Shown piece after piece: positions 15,754 to 24,883 of a stretch of DNA of 64,000 bases. Where the stretch lies: the NCBI RefSeq assembly GCF_049846925.1, contig NZ_JBNCMT010000013.1:61840-125839 (forward strand), in the 5' to 3' direction. Positions within the stretch are counted from its first letter, which is position 1, and the number at the start of each line of letters is the position of its first letter. A model generated the notes under the pieces. That model made no database searches, was not told where the DNA came from, and worked only from the letters and a program-made list of their open reading frames with translations. Source of the stretch: Brevibacillus_H sp049846925 (GTDB lineage: Bacteria > Bacillota > Bacilli > Brevibacillales > Brevibacillaceae). The position numbers were made by a program, and so were the translations under genes.

Positions 15754-17100
15754 ATGTCAGGCCAAACAGCAACATCGGTGCAATCTAGCAAAAATTTATC
15801 ACAAAAAATTGTGACATTCACATTTTTGCTCGGTATATTCATGGGAGCATTAGACCACGGAATCGTCGGTCCAGCGTTAAGTTCGATCTTCACCAGTTTT
15901 CAGGTGGACCCGAGTTGGGGAGTGTGGAGTTTTACGATTTATACCCTGACTTTTGCGATCAGTATTCCCATCTTGGGTAAACTGTCAGACCGTTTGGGAA
16001 GAAAACAGACCTTCATGACAGGTATCACACTTTTTGCAGTAGGATCGCTGATTGCTGCATTTGCTCCATCTTTCGGTGGGTTTCTGTTGGGGAGAGCGGT
16101 TCAGGCCATAGGGGCGGGAGGTATCTTTCCGATTACTGCGGCGCAGATTGCTGCAACTACCCCGCCAGAGAAACGTGGGCAAGCGATGGGCTGGATTGGT
16201 GTAGCTTTCGGGTTGGGAACCATTATGGGCCCGGCAGCGGGTGGACTCATTATCTCTTATATGAATTGGCAGTGGATTTTCCTGATTAACATTCCGATTT
16301 CACTCATTATCCTTGGCTTGTTGGCAGGCTACAAACAAGAGCAGGATAAAACCAGCAAACCAATCGACGTCAAGGGTATTATCGTCCTAAGTGCTATCAT
16401 TTTATCGATTATGTATGGAATTACGAGCAAAACCTGGTGGATGATTGGTTTGGGTATTGTACTTGTTCCACTCTTGGTAGGAATTGAACGCAAGCAGGCT
16501 GATCCGGTACTGAACATTGCTTACTTTACGAGAACCCATACACGCACATTGCTTCTTGCTTCCTTGCTTTCTGGTTTTGTCATGGCGACCTCAGCAAACT
16601 TCTTCCCTTATTTTGCGGAGAATGTTTTGGGGATGATGAAAGGAAACTCGGGTTTACTCGTCACTCCATTTGCCATCGCCTCCATGATTGCCTCGCTGGT
16701 TGGAGGAAAGATGTCCGATCAAATGGGTGCCAAGAAAGTGCTAGTAATCGGCTTTATCATCACATTGGCTGGAGCATTTGCACTTGCTGTTTTGGTAAAT
16801 ACTCTGCCACTCTTTATCGCAACCAGTATTATCATGGGGTTTGGTGTTGGGATTGTCATCGGTGCACCGCTGAATGTGCTGATCCTTCAAGCAGTTGAGT
16901 TGAAGGAAACAGGTGCAGCAGTTGGATATCTCAGTTTGTTCCGCTCACTCGGTTCGACACTTGGTCCAGCAGTTGCAGGTATTCTGCTCTCCTTGTCCAC
17001 ATCCGGCTTTACCTTACTGTTCATTACGAGTGCAGTGCTTTCACTTTGTGCAATTGGAATCATTGTTGCTTTTGTACCGACCAATGTAAAAAAAGGATAA
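15754..17100 (+). CDS. MFS drug/small-molecule exporter
   Basis: 448 residues, 12 predicted helices. Motif A LGKLSDRLGRKQ follows helix 2, and the DHA-type motif C GLGTIMGPAAGGLI follows, both typical of drug:H+ antiporters. The ATG at 15754 is seven bases after GGAGGA; a TTG at 15748 is rejected. It is monocistronic with its own terminator. The leader carries two copies of the operator pattern that precedes csoR and copA, so export of copper complexes or copper-induced toxic compounds is a possible job. Substrate cannot be read from the sequence. Confidence 0.88.
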   Translation: MSGQTATSVQSSKNLSQKIVTFTFLLGIFMGALDHGIVGPALSSIFTSFQVDPSWGVWSFTIYTLTFAISIPILGKLSDRLGRKQTFMTGITLFAVGSLIAAFAPSFGGFLLGRAVQAIGAGGIFPITAAQIAATTPPEKRGQAMGWIGVAFGLGTIMGPAAGGLIISYMNWQWIFLINIPISLIILGLLAGYKQEQDKTSKPIDVKGIIVLSAIILSIMYGITSKTWWMIGLGIVLVPLLVGIERKQADPVLNIAYFTRTHTRTLLLASLLSGFVMATSANFFPYFAENVLGMMKGNSGLLVTPFAIASMIASLVGGKMSDQMGAKKVLVIGFIITLAGAFALAVLVNTLPLFIATSIIMGFGVGIVIGAPLNVLILQAVELKETGAAVGYLSLFRSLGSTLGPAVAGILLSLSTSGFTLLFITSAVLSLCAIGIIVAFVPTNVKKG

Positions 17101-17111
17101 ATCGATAGGTA

Positions 17112-17139
17112 AAAAGGTCGCCAAGTTTGGCGACCTTTT
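17112..17139. terminator. Bidirectional terminator between MFS and DinB genes
   Basis: AAAAGGTCGCCAA and TTGGCGACCTTTT form a near-perfect hairpin between convergent genes, with A and T runs on both sides. Confidence 0.88.
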
Positions 17140-17151
17140 CTCAAAAAAGCA

Positions 17152-17616
17152 TTATGGACAGAATTTTTTTAGTGTTTTAATCGCCTGCATATGAGTACCT
17201 TCATGGAAAAGGCAGAAGCTCAGGTATTCACCTATCGTATGCAGGGTCAAACCTCCCAGGACTAGCGGATTTTCCACTGTTTCGTCCAAGCGATTATGTA
17301 AGACTTCTTTTATCCGTTTGGGTTGCTCCTCAAGTAATTGAATCAGTTCGGGAAGGGGGGGTGTTTGAGCAGGCCACTCTGTTGGCTTGCTTCCCATGCC
17401 AAACAACTCATTGAACCCATCTGGAATGATCATTGGTTCCTTGGCAAAGTGAAAGGCAAATTGTTCCTGGGCCAGATAAATGTGTCCCAGGTTCCAGCGG
17501 ATATTGTTGTTGAATCCTTCAGGAATACAGTCCAGTTGTTGTTCACTCAGTTCACTAACCAATTTGAGTGTTACTTGACGGATAAAGCCCAATTGATCCA
17601 AAATGTAGTCTCCCAA
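17152..17616 (-). CDS. DinB-family putative metalloenzyme
   Basis: About 154 residues, four-helix DinB fold. Candidate metal-binding histidines lie in RWNLGHIYLAQEQ and in CLFHEGTHMQAIKTL. The GTG at 17625 lies on the ribosome binding site (GAAGGG at 17630-17625), so the TTG at 17616, eight bases after it, is the better start. Members include bacillithiol transferases (BstA) and thiol-dependent enzymes; the substrate here is not predictable. Monocistronic, convergent with the MFS gene. Confidence 0.82.
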   Translation of the reverse strand: MGDYILDQLGFIRQVTLKLVSELSEQQLDCIPEGFNNNIRWNLGHIYLAQEQFAFHFAKEPMIIPDGFNELFGMGSKPTEWPAQTPPLPELIQLLEEQPKRIKEVLHNRLDETVENPLVLGGLTLHTIGEYLSFCLFHEGTHMQAIKTLKKFCP

Positions 17617-17735
17617 TTGTATCACCCTTCTTCTATTCTGATTCTGTTCATTATAATCTTATTTCGTTATCGTACCACGTATTAACAAGTTACAAAATAT
17701 TTAGTATAAGATGGCCGCAGGAGGGGGTTCAGCAT

Positions 17736-17795
17736 ATGCCAATTGACTTTCATTCATGTGGGAAACCGGACGATCAGGAAATTAATCTTTTGTGA
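17736..17795 (+). pseudogene. Probable truncated start of a methyltransferase gene
   Basis: ATG with a very strong AGGAGGGGG site opens MPIDFHSCGKPDDQEINLL and stops. MPIDFH resembles the first residues of class I SAM methyltransferases common in Bacillales (MPxxFHDxxNR). The body of such a gene is absent. The rest of 17617-17948 holds only the hairpin at 17877 and the cyclase leader. Confidence 0.3.
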
Positions 17796-17876
17796 CAAAA
17801 AGATCAGTTTCGTTGATTTTATTACCAAAATTTTGTAATAATTAAATATGGTTCTTTATGACTAGTTTCTTGGTAT

Positions 17877-17915
17877 CGACCTGCAAGTGCTCATTGTAGG
17901 TCGTTCCTTTTTAAC
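17877..17915 (+). terminator. Hairpin with T-run before the diguanylate cyclase gene
   Basis: CGACCTGCAA pairs with TTGTAGGTCG, followed by TTCCTTTTT. It ends 34 bases before the cyclase start, so it may be an attenuator or the terminator of the decayed gene upstream. Confidence 0.55.
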
Positions 17916-17948
17916 GTGATATTCAAGCGACAAGGAGAAGTGAGTGTA

Positions 17949-19547
17949 ATGGAATACGAGAGATTGGGCATTGTCTTGCTTCTCTTATTAACTGCAGTGG
18001 TTGTGCTTGGTATAGGTCTATATACCTATTTTAGCGCCAGAGGAAAACAGGGAGTATCTGTTTATGTCTGGTTAACGATAGCATCAGGGATCTATACGAT
18101 CGGCTACGCTCTCGAGCTGTCCAGCGACACCCTTCAAGATATCCTGTTTTGGCTCAAAATCGAGTATATTGGCATTCCTGCTATTCCAGCTCTATGTCTG
18201 TTTATGAGTATGGATTACGTTGGGATGGAGGGAAGTAAAAATAAAAGATGGCTGGCCTATGCTTTTGCAGTCCCTCTCGTAACGTATGTTTTATATTACA
18301 CCAACGACTATCACCATCTTTTCTATCAATCTGTATCGCTCCAGCCAGATACCCCGTTTCCAATTGCCAATATCAAGAAAGGGTTCTGGTACTGGGTGCA
18401 TATCAGTTATTCCTATTTGAGTGTATTAGGTTCTGTTTTTTTACTGATGAAGAACCTGTATAAAACATCATTGAAGTATCGCATGCAGATTCTCAGTATG
18501 TCATTTGGCCTGCTGGTACCACTGCTTGGCAATCAGATTTACATTACAGGAAACAGTCCGTGGGGTATTGATTTGTCACCGCTGATGATGTGTCTGGCAG
18601 CTCCCTTCCATGCATGGTCGTTGCTATCCTTTCGTTTGTTTAATCTCATTCCAGTAGCTAGGGAAAAAGTTTTTGAAACCATGCAGGATGGTGTGCTCGT
18701 GCTGGATTCGGCAGATCGGCTGGTGGATTTTAATCCGGCTGCTGCTGCTATCTTTCCAACCTTAACCTCATCGGCAGTGGGGGAGGCGATTCAACACTTA
18801 CTGGCAGCTCACGCGGATGTAGTTCATAAACTGTGGATGAACAACACTGGATTTGACTGCCTGATTCGTCGGGGAGACCAAAAAGAATACTACCGTATGG
18901 GGGTTTCGGCCATTACGAATACAGCGGGTCAAACCATTGGAAGAATCATTGAGATTAGTAATATTACAGACAGTGTTGTCCTGCACGAACATTTACATAA
19001 GCTTGCTACGATTGACGGGCTGACTCAAGTGCTGAATCGAACACACTTTATGGAGGAATGCGAGAGTGTGATCGAGAAAGTAAAACAGTGCCATGCCCCT
19101 ATTTCTTTTATCATGTTGGACATTGATTACTTTAAAAAGATTAATGATTCCTACGGTCATTTGTCAGGTGATGCCGTGATCCAAAAAATTGCCAGTGTAT
19201 GTCAAGAAAACATAGGCGCTCCTGGAATTGTTGGAAGATATGGCGGTGAGGAATTTATGATTTGCCTTCCGTATACCCCCGTTTCACAATGTATCGAGTT
19301 GGGCGAGAGATTGCGAGAGCTGATCGCCCAACAATCAGTGCCAGTGATTGGCGGAAACATACACGTCACTGCGAGTTTTGGTGTTTCCGGGAGGTACCAC
19401 CTGTCCAACGATGTCAATGTGGATCAGTTGCTAAAGGAGGCAGATGATGCATTATACCTTGCCAAAAATCAGGGGCGAAATCGTGTAGCGGTTTACAAGG
19501 AAGAGGAAAAGCTGGTTGCTCTTATTGCAACGAACAGTAGGGGGTAA
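17949..19547 (+). CDS. Membrane diguanylate cyclase (7TM sensor, PAS, GGDEF)
   Basis: 532 residues. Residues 1-230 form about seven helices of the 7TM histidine-kinase-type sensor domain, 240-340 a PAS domain (MQDGVLVLDSADRLVDFNPA), and the C-terminus a GGDEF domain with DIDYFKKINDSYGH and the active site GGEEF at 432-436. It should make cyclic di-GMP in response to a membrane or extracellular signal. The inhibitory I-site RxxD expected five residues before GGEEF is absent (IVGRY is there), so product inhibition is probably lost. The ATG at 17949 is preceded by AAGGAGAAGTGAG. It may be coupled to the DinB gene, which begins eight bases after its stop. Confidence 0.9.
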   Translation: MEYERLGIVLLLLLTAVVVLGIGLYTYFSARGKQGVSVYVWLTIASGIYTIGYALELSSDTLQDILFWLKIEYIGIPAIPALCLFMSMDYVGMEGSKNKRWLAYAFAVPLVTYVLYYTNDYHHLFYQSVSLQPDTPFPIANIKKGFWYWVHISYSYLSVLGSVFLLMKNLYKTSLKYRMQILSMSFGLLVPLLGNQIYITGNSPWGIDLSPLMMCLAAPFHAWSLLSFRLFNLIPVAREKVFETMQDGVLVLDSADRLVDFNPAAAAIFPTLTSSAVGEAIQHLLAAHADVVHKLWMNNTGFDCLIRRGDQKEYYRMGVSAITNTAGQTIGRIIEISNITDSVVLHEHLHKLATIDGLTQVLNRTHFMEECESVIEKVKQCHAPISFIMLDIDYFKKINDSYGHLSGDAVIQKIASVCQENIGAPGIVGRYGGEEFMICLPYTPVSQCIELGERLRELIAQQSVPVIGGNIHVTASFGVSGRYHLSNDVNVDQLLKEADDALYLAKNQGRNRVAVYKEEEKLVALIATNSRG

Positions 19548-19555
19548 AAGAATAA

Positions 19556-20065
19556 ATGAAGCCAAACTATTTACAACTCTATGAATATCACAACTGGGCA
19601 AATCAAAAAGTATTTGCTCATCTAAAGGAACTGCCGTCTGATATCTGTCATCAGGAGATACAAAGTGTTTTTCCCAATATCTATGATGCGCTTACCCATC
19701 TTTATCGAGTCGACAACACATGGTTAATGGCGATGGTTAAGGATGATAGGGAGACCATCATGGCGAGGGTTGCACAAATACAAGCTGATGTACAGGGAAA
19801 AAGCTTGGAAGAGCTGGAGAACATGTTTCAAGAGGTGGCAAACCGATACGATGAATTCTTCCGTCAACATGATATGGATGAAATGACAGACTATCCGCAT
19901 CCTCAATACGGAACACTGAAAGCCAGCTATGCCGATATCATCCAGCATATTGTCAATCATGGCACGTATCACCGGGGAAATATTACGGCGATGCTAAGAC
20001 AGTTGGGGCACGCTGGCGTGGCGACCGATTATGTTTTTTATTTGTTTGGAGCAAAACGGTCATGA
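19556..20065 (+). CDS. DinB-family protein
   Basis: 169 residues, DinB/YfiT-type four-helix bundle. Likely metal ligands are the histidines in DALTHLYRVDNTW (about residue 47) and in NHGTYHRGNI (about 136-142), the usual HxxxHH triad. AGTAGGGGG lies before the ATG. It is eight bases downstream of the diguanylate cyclase and likely in its transcript. Its last codons overlap a palindromic repeat (see 20052), so the C-terminal residues AKRS may be repeat-derived. Confidence 0.88.
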   Translation: MKPNYLQLYEYHNWANQKVFAHLKELPSDICHQEIQSVFPNIYDALTHLYRVDNTWLMAMVKDDRETIMARVAQIQADVQGKSLEELENMFQEVANRYDEFFRQHDMDEMTDYPHPQYGTLKASYADIIQHIVNHGTYHRGNITAMLRQLGHAGVATDYVFYLFGAKRS

Positions 20066-20073
20066 CCGCTTTG
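20052..20073. repeat. Palindromic repeat, core type A
   Basis: CAAAACGGTCATGACCGCTTTG, palindromic apart from one A/C mismatch. The centre AAACGGTCATGACCG is identical to the perfect palindrome at 27340-27367 and related to the pair at 38661-38773. It overlaps the end of the DinB gene. Confidence 0.75.
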
Positions 20074-20157
20074 TAGGTAACTCTTGAACAATAATGAAAA
20101 ATATGGTAAATTCGAAAAACAGGAATCGCATCATTACGAATGGTGGTGGGGAATGAG

Positions 20158-20235
20158 ATGGTAAAACTTCATGTTATCACATTGTCCATTGCCCCATTGT
20201 CTGAGGATGCGGTTTTCTTAGAAGTGAATAAATAG
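20158..20235 (+). CDS. Possible 25-residue peptide
   Basis: ATG preceded by GGTGGTGGGGAATGAG opens MVKLHVITLSIAPLSEDAVF and stops after 25 residues. It has no recognisable family. It may be a small peptide gene or a truncated gene start; evidence is only the ribosome binding site. Confidence 0.25.
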   Translation: MVKLHVITLSIAPLSEDAVFLEVNK

Positions 20236-20453
20236 CCGAATACAGTCTCTGGATCAGAGATAGCTGGCTGTTTGTTCGATTTTTTACCTATACTTCTTTT
20301 CGCATGCCTTCTGAACCATGGGAGATAGATTTGCGGTCGTACAAAGTAATTGACGGCCACAAGCAATCTTTTCCCGTGGTTTTTTATTTTGTCATATCCA
20401 TTTTTCGTAATGTGCGATCCCTGACTTGTTAAAATTTTTGGGAGGCTGAAAGC
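20236..20453 (+). other. Intergenic leader of the GNAT gene, no gene seen
   Basis: About 220 bases without a supported frame. It contains an interrupted palindrome TCTCTGGATCAGAGA and a T-rich stretch (CCGTGGTTTTTTATTTTG). No riboswitch class was recognised. Confidence 0.4.
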
Positions 20454-21308
20454 ATGTTAATCAATGATCAGAAAATAGAGCAAATAGTCCATTTGGGAAA
20501 TGTATGTGGAAAAAATCTGGAGGCAGCGCTGAATGTACCGATACTTCGGAATCGGCAGGATCATGAAAATAATGATTTTTTGCATGTGGAAGACGGGATA
20601 CTGGTCGGATACCTGGGGATGTTTTCGATTGTGCAGCCAGAGAAAGTCGAAATTACCGCAATGGTTCACCCCGATTACCGGAGAAGAGGCATTTTCTCCG
20701 CACTTTGGCAGCAAGCAAAAGAAGAGTGTGAACGTCGCCGGGTAGAGGAAATTTTGCTTGTAGCAGAAGAAAGTTCTGTTGAAGCGAAGATTGTTGCCAA
20801 AGCAATTGGCGCAGTACATGCCTTTTCGGAGTACAGACTGGATTTTCAGCAGCCTGCTGACAGCGAGAAAATGCGAGGTAACCATCCGACTTTACGACTG
20901 CTGCCTGCAACAGAAGTGCATACGCAGGATTTAGTAGCTATCGGGATGTCGAGCTTCGGCGATCCAGAGGAAGATGTAATGGCTTTGATCGAGCGAAATC
21001 ATAAAGGCGAGGAACATCAATTGTACATTGCAATGAACGCCTCCACGCCTGTAGGGATGATCACCGTTACCATGGAAGAGGATACCGCCTTCCTCACTGG
21101 ATTCGGGGTGATGGCTGATCAGCAGGGAAAAGGGTATGGCAGAGCCATTTTGCAACAGATTACAGAGAAGCTAATTGAGAATTCGATACCAAAAATTAGC
21201 CTGGAAGTAGAGACGGACAACGAAAATGCCCTGTATCTGTATACTTCTTCTGGTTTCAAGGTTGTGTCGGGATATGATTATTTCCGGTATGAAGAAGAAG
21301 GCTGCTAA
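20454..21308 (+). CDS. Tandem GNAT acetyltransferase
   Basis: 284 residues made of two GNAT domains. The first (about 1-140) has a motif A VHPDYRRRGIFSALWQQAKE; the second (about 150-284) has GFGVMADQQGKGYGRAILQQ and ends with the usual NENALYLYTSSGFK. Two CoA-binding motifs are intact, so both domains could bind acetyl-CoA. Substrate unknown. TTGGGAGG precedes the ATG. It converges with the DMT transporter gene one base apart, without a recognisable terminator between. Confidence 0.88.
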   Translation: MLINDQKIEQIVHLGNVCGKNLEAALNVPILRNRQDHENNDFLHVEDGILVGYLGMFSIVQPEKVEITAMVHPDYRRRGIFSALWQQAKEECERRRVEEILLVAEESSVEAKIVAKAIGAVHAFSEYRLDFQQPADSEKMRGNHPTLRLLPATEVHTQDLVAIGMSSFGDPEEDVMALIERNHKGEEHQLYIAMNASTPVGMITVTMEEDTAFLTGFGVMADQQGKGYGRAILQQITEKLIENSIPKISLEVETDNENALYLYTSSGFKVVSGYDYFRYEEEGC

Positions 21309-21309
21309 G

Positions 21310-22215
21310 TCAATGACCAGCAACCTTCTGCCTTTCGCTCCGTTCCAGGTGCAGGGGAATATCGGAGATAAATAAGATACTGCAGAGGATAATGGCAAGG
21401 CCTGCGATCATGCCACTCGTGATTGGCTCTTGCAAGAAGATGACGCCCCACAGCATGCCGAACAAGGGAATCAGAAAGGTCACACTTAGTGTTTTGGTTG
21501 GCCCGACATTCGCAATCAAGTAGAAGTACAAGAGATAGGCAATTGCCGTACACAGAAGAGCAAGTCCAAGCACGGAATAAATTACGAGAGACGGAACTGG
21601 GGCAGCAGCAGCAGGAAGAAACATGATTGTCAGCGGAAAGAGCAGAGCTGCTGCCCCCATTTGTTGCCCCATCGCAACGGAAAGTGCAGGTACTCCGACG
21701 AATGCTTTTTTGGCATAAACGCCAGCAAAGCTGTAAGAAATCGTAGATAACGTACACAGACCTATGGACAGGAACACTTCCTGGGTAAACGGAACTCGGC
21801 TCCAGCCGACGAGGACGATCACGCCAATCATGCCGAGCGCAATCCCGATCCATTTGCGAGGTGTCAGCCGTTCTTTCAGCCAAAGCCATGCAACCAATGC
21901 CGTAAACAGTGGCGTCATCGAATTAAGAATGGCACTGAGGGATGCGTTCAAATGCAATGCTGCAAAGGCAATGAGTGTGAACGGAATCGCAGCGTTCAGT
22001 GCTCCGATGATCAGGTATTGTTTCCAACGAGCTCTGAAACCTGCCGATTGTTTGGTCATCCAGATGATTAGGAGCAAGACGAAGCCGGCTATGGATACCC
22101 TGCCCTGGATGGTGAGAAACGGGCCGATGACAGGCGAAGCGATCCGAATAAACAGGAAGGATGCTCCCCATAAAGCGGCTAGTCCGAACAAGGCAAGAAC
22201 ATCTTTGCTTTTCAT
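21310..22215 (-). CDS. EamA/DMT-family transporter
   Basis: 301 residues, ten hydrophobic helices in two EamA repeats (AALWGASFLFIRIASPVIGP at the start; VTFLIPLFGMLWGVIFLQE in the second half). Members export metabolites, amino acids or drugs. It starts two bases after the stop of adaA with AAGGGTG in front, so it is made with AdaA. That pairing hints at an alkylation-related or exporter-with-regulator unit, but no direct evidence exists. Confidence 0.88.
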   Translation of the reverse strand: MKSKDVLALFGLAALWGASFLFIRIASPVIGPFLTIQGRVSIAGFVLLLIIWMTKQSAGFRARWKQYLIIGALNAAIPFTLIAFAALHLNASLSAILNSMTPLFTALVAWLWLKERLTPRKWIGIALGMIGVIVLVGWSRVPFTQEVFLSIGLCTLSTISYSFAGVYAKKAFVGVPALSVAMGQQMGAAALLFPLTIMFLPAAAAPVPSLVIYSVLGLALLCTAIAYLLYFYLIANVGPTKTLSVTFLIPLFGMLWGVIFLQEPITSGMIAGLAIILCSILFISDIPLHLERSERQKVAGH

Positions 22216-22217
22216 GG

Positions 22218-22778
22218 CTATTCACCCTTGCGAAATTGACGTCGGTAATCCATGGGTGTACATCCGATTTGTCTATGAAACAGTTCTGAGAAATACGATG
22301 AGCTTTGGTAGCCTACTTCATGCCCGATTTCGGTGATGGATAAATCAGCATCCTTTAATAGGGAAAGGGCCTTGTCGATCCGAAGTTTTGTCACGTATTC
22401 CATGGGAGTTAATCCAACCACTTTTTTGAATGTGCGCTGCAAGTGATATTTGCTCATTCCCACTTCCATAGCAAGCTGGTCTAAAGGAATAGGGGCAGAA
22501 TACTTGTTTTGCAAATAAGTCAGTGCCGATTGAACGATGTCTTCTTCATTTGGTGCTTCCAATAAATCAGGTCTGCATCGTTTGCAAGGACGGAACCCGT
22601 CGCTTAACGCCATCGTAAAGAGCGGATAGTATTGGACGTTTTCTCGAATGGGTACTTTGGATTTACAGGATGGTCGGCAAAAAATTCTGGTGGTTTTCAC
22701 CGCATAAAAGAATTTGCCGTCATAGCTTGGATCAGAGGTCTGAACCGCTTGCCACATTATGTCTTCCTGAACGCTCAT
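22218..22778 (-). CDS. adaA: AdaA-type methylphosphotriester methyltransferase/AraC activator
   Basis: 186 residues. The N-terminal Ada zinc domain has C34, C38, C65 and C68 (FCRPSCKS and FRPCKRCRP), where the first cysteine takes the methyl group from DNA phosphotriesters. The C-terminal AraC helix-turn-helix region is at about 82-183 (MSKYHLQRTFKKVVGLTPMEY). Methylation turns the protein into an activator of alkylation-repair genes. Unlike B. subtilis, no adaB methyltransferase follows; a DMT transporter is in its place. AGGAGGG lies before the ATG. Confidence 0.92.
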   Translation of the reverse strand: MSVQEDIMWQAVQTSDPSYDGKFFYAVKTTRIFCRPSCKSKVPIRENVQYYPLFTMALSDGFRPCKRCRPDLLEAPNEEDIVQSALTYLQNKYSAPIPLDQLAMEVGMSKYHLQRTFKKVVGLTPMEYVTKLRIDKALSLLKDADLSITEIGHEVGYQSSSYFSELFHRQIGCTPMDYRRQFRKGE

Positions 22779-22879
22779 ATCAAACCCTCCTTCTCTTCTT
22801 TTTGTACCATGAGGAGCCGGTTGCTTTCATTCGAAATCTTGCTTTGTAATTTTCTCATCAATCGTGAAGGAGTACATAA

Positions 22880-24064
22880 ATGAACATGTATGTAAGCAGC
22901 AATCGCAATGTAAAATTGTTATTTTGGGCAACGCTGTTCGGCAGTGTTACTTTCCTTGAGCCAATCATGGTGCTGTTCTATATGCAGCGAGGCCTGGATC
23001 CTTCATCAGTCTTTTGGGTTACCTTTGCCTGGTGCTCGGCAGTTCTCCTGTTTGAAGTGCCGACGGGGGCGTTTGCTGATCGGTTCGGCCCCAAGGCATC
23101 ATTTATATTTGGCTGTGCGCTCAATATTACCAGTAATATTCTGCTCATTTTTGCCCATGATTTTCTGATGCTCATGATTTTCAATATTCTCTGGGGTGCA
23201 TCTGTTACCTTTTTCTCGGGTGCAGAAGAAGCGCTGATCTATGAATCGTTGAAAGAAAACAAGGGAGAGTCACGCATGGGTGAAGTGCTGGGAAAAATCA
23301 GTTCAGCTACCTACATCCCGATGATTTTTACCTTTATATTCGGTGCCTACTTTGCAAAGGACTTGCAGGAATGGCAGTTTATCAGTTTGATCCTGTTGAC
23401 CATTTGCTTTCAACTCGTGCAATTGTTCATTCTCATGAAAGTCAGCAATCCAAGAGACTTCGGGAAATTCAGGGAGAATCCGTTCACCCACGTGAAAAAC
23501 GGGTTGAATCTGATTCGCCAAACTCCTGATATTATCAAGCTGTTTTTGAATTTTACGATTGTCTTCATTCCGTCGTTTGTCATCTTTGGCAAGGTGGAGC
23601 AGCCTTATTTGACACAAGCGGGATTACCTGTTGCGTGGCTGGGCGTGTTTTATGCGGGAATGGCGCTGATGGGACTGTTGATTTCGCAAAATATCGGACG
23701 ATTGCAAAAACGAGTATCGAATATTTCCATCATGCGTCTGTCTGGATTGGCTGCTGTCATTGCCCTAGGCATTGCCAGTTTTGCCTTTGGTCAGACATTG
23801 GTCTTTGCGACGATTGTTTTTTTGGTCGTGCGCATGACCCGAGTGATTCGCTATCCTGTCTTCTCACAAATGACCAATGAATATATCCCGTCTGAAAGCC
23901 GAGCGACCACCTTGTCATTGCTCTCCATCGGTGATTCAGTTTTTGATCTTTTGATGTTAACCATTTTTGCCGGGATCGCTACGATGGGTATGAGTCCTGT
24001 CTTTGCTATTTCTGCTGTGATTTGTACCATTGGCGTGCTGATACCGATCAGGGAAAAGAGGTAA
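22880..24064 (+). CDS. MFS transporter
   Basis: 394 residues, 12 helices. The motif A region is VPTGAFADRFGPKASF near residues 58-73. GAEEALIYESLKENKGESRMGEVLGK and the final QMTNEYIPSESRATTLSLLS are typical of the MFS subgroup found in Bacillales next to regulators. AAGGAG precedes the ATG. The following hydrolase starts four bases after its stop, so the two form an operon. Substrate unknown. Confidence 0.88.
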   Translation: MNMYVSSNRNVKLLFWATLFGSVTFLEPIMVLFYMQRGLDPSSVFWVTFAWCSAVLLFEVPTGAFADRFGPKASFIFGCALNITSNILLIFAHDFLMLMIFNILWGASVTFFSGAEEALIYESLKENKGESRMGEVLGKISSATYIPMIFTFIFGAYFAKDLQEWQFISLILLTICFQLVQLFILMKVSNPRDFGKFRENPFTHVKNGLNLIRQTPDIIKLFLNFTIVFIPSFVIFGKVEQPYLTQAGLPVAWLGVFYAGMALMGLLISQNIGRLQKRVSNISIMRLSGLAAVIALGIASFAFGQTLVFATIVFLVVRMTRVIRYPVFSQMTNEYIPSESRATTLSLLSIGDSVFDLLMLTIFAGIATMGMSPVFAISAVICTIGVLIPIREKR

Positions 24065-24067
24065 ATA

Positions 24068-24883
24068 ATGGAACCTATTTACTACGAAATTTACGGGGAA
24101 GGTAAACCACTTGTCATTTTTCATCCGTTGGCAACGGATCATCGGGCAATGAAAGGATGGATGGAACCGATATTCGAACAAGTGACTGGATGGCAGCGTA
24201 TTTATGTAGACTTGCCCGCACATGGAAAAAGTGGACTAGGGCTCGATGTGACAACCTCTGACGATTTTGTTGCCATTTTCGTGGAGTTTTTGGAGTCACT
24301 TCTGGGGAAAACAAGACGGTTTTCGTTAGTAGGTCAGTCTTTCGGCGGCTATATCGCTCAAGGCATTTTTAGCAAAATGAAAGAGCAAGTGGACGGTTTG
24401 TGCCTACTTGCTCCTGCCATTCATATAAAGGATCGAACATTGCCAGAAAGAGTGATTCTGGAAAAAGATGAGGATTTGCTTTGCGATATCGATTCAGACG
24501 TCGCAACTGCCTTCGATACGCTGATGGTTGTCCAAAACAAACGCAACCTGGTGGCTTTCCTTGCTGATATTCAACCGGGGCGTGAGCTGGCGAACCGAGT
24601 GTTTTTAGCAGGTGAATGGCGCAAGAATGGTTACTTCTTTTCGCAGGAACCGTTTGGCGAAGATGAGGTTTTTGGAAATCCAGCCTTATTCCTCCTGGGT
24701 CGCCAAGACTGGATTTGTGGTTATGAGGATCAACGGAAACTACTGAATTATTTTCCACATGCTACTTACGCCGTATTGGATCAGGCTGGACATATGCTGC
24801 AAATCGAGAAGCGAAAGCTGGTCCAGTCCTTGTTTGTAGAGTGGCTGGAGAGCATTAAACATACGTCCACACCGATTTCGTAA
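24068..24883 (+). CDS. Alpha/beta hydrolase
   Basis: 271 residues, alpha/beta hydrolase fold with an intact triad: nucleophile S91 in GQSFGG, acid in LGRQDWICG and histidine in DQAGHMLQIE. The oxyanion segment is at FHPLATDHR near residues 19-27. Cytoplasmic, no signal peptide. It is coupled to the MFS gene, so it may act on the transported compound or a related ester. The 3' end overlaps the convergent GNAT gene by 29 bases. Confidence 0.85.
   Translation: MEPIYYEIYGEGKPLVIFHPLATDHRAMKGWMEPIFEQVTGWQRIYVDLPAHGKSGLGLDVTTSDDFVAIFVEFLESLLGKTRRFSLVGQSFGGYIAQGIFSKMKEQVDGLCLLAPAIHIKDRTLPERVILEKDEDLLCDIDSDVATAFDTLMVVQNKRNLVAFLADIQPGRELANRVFLAGEWRKNGYFFSQEPFGEDEVFGNPALFLLGRQDWICGYEDQRKLLNYFPHATYAVLDQAGHMLQIEKRKLVQSLFVEWLESIKHTSTPIS

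Noticed and set aside
20236..20453. Possible riboswitch in the GNAT leader
   Set aside because: A small palindrome and T-rich run are present but no conserved aptamer block of any class known to me.
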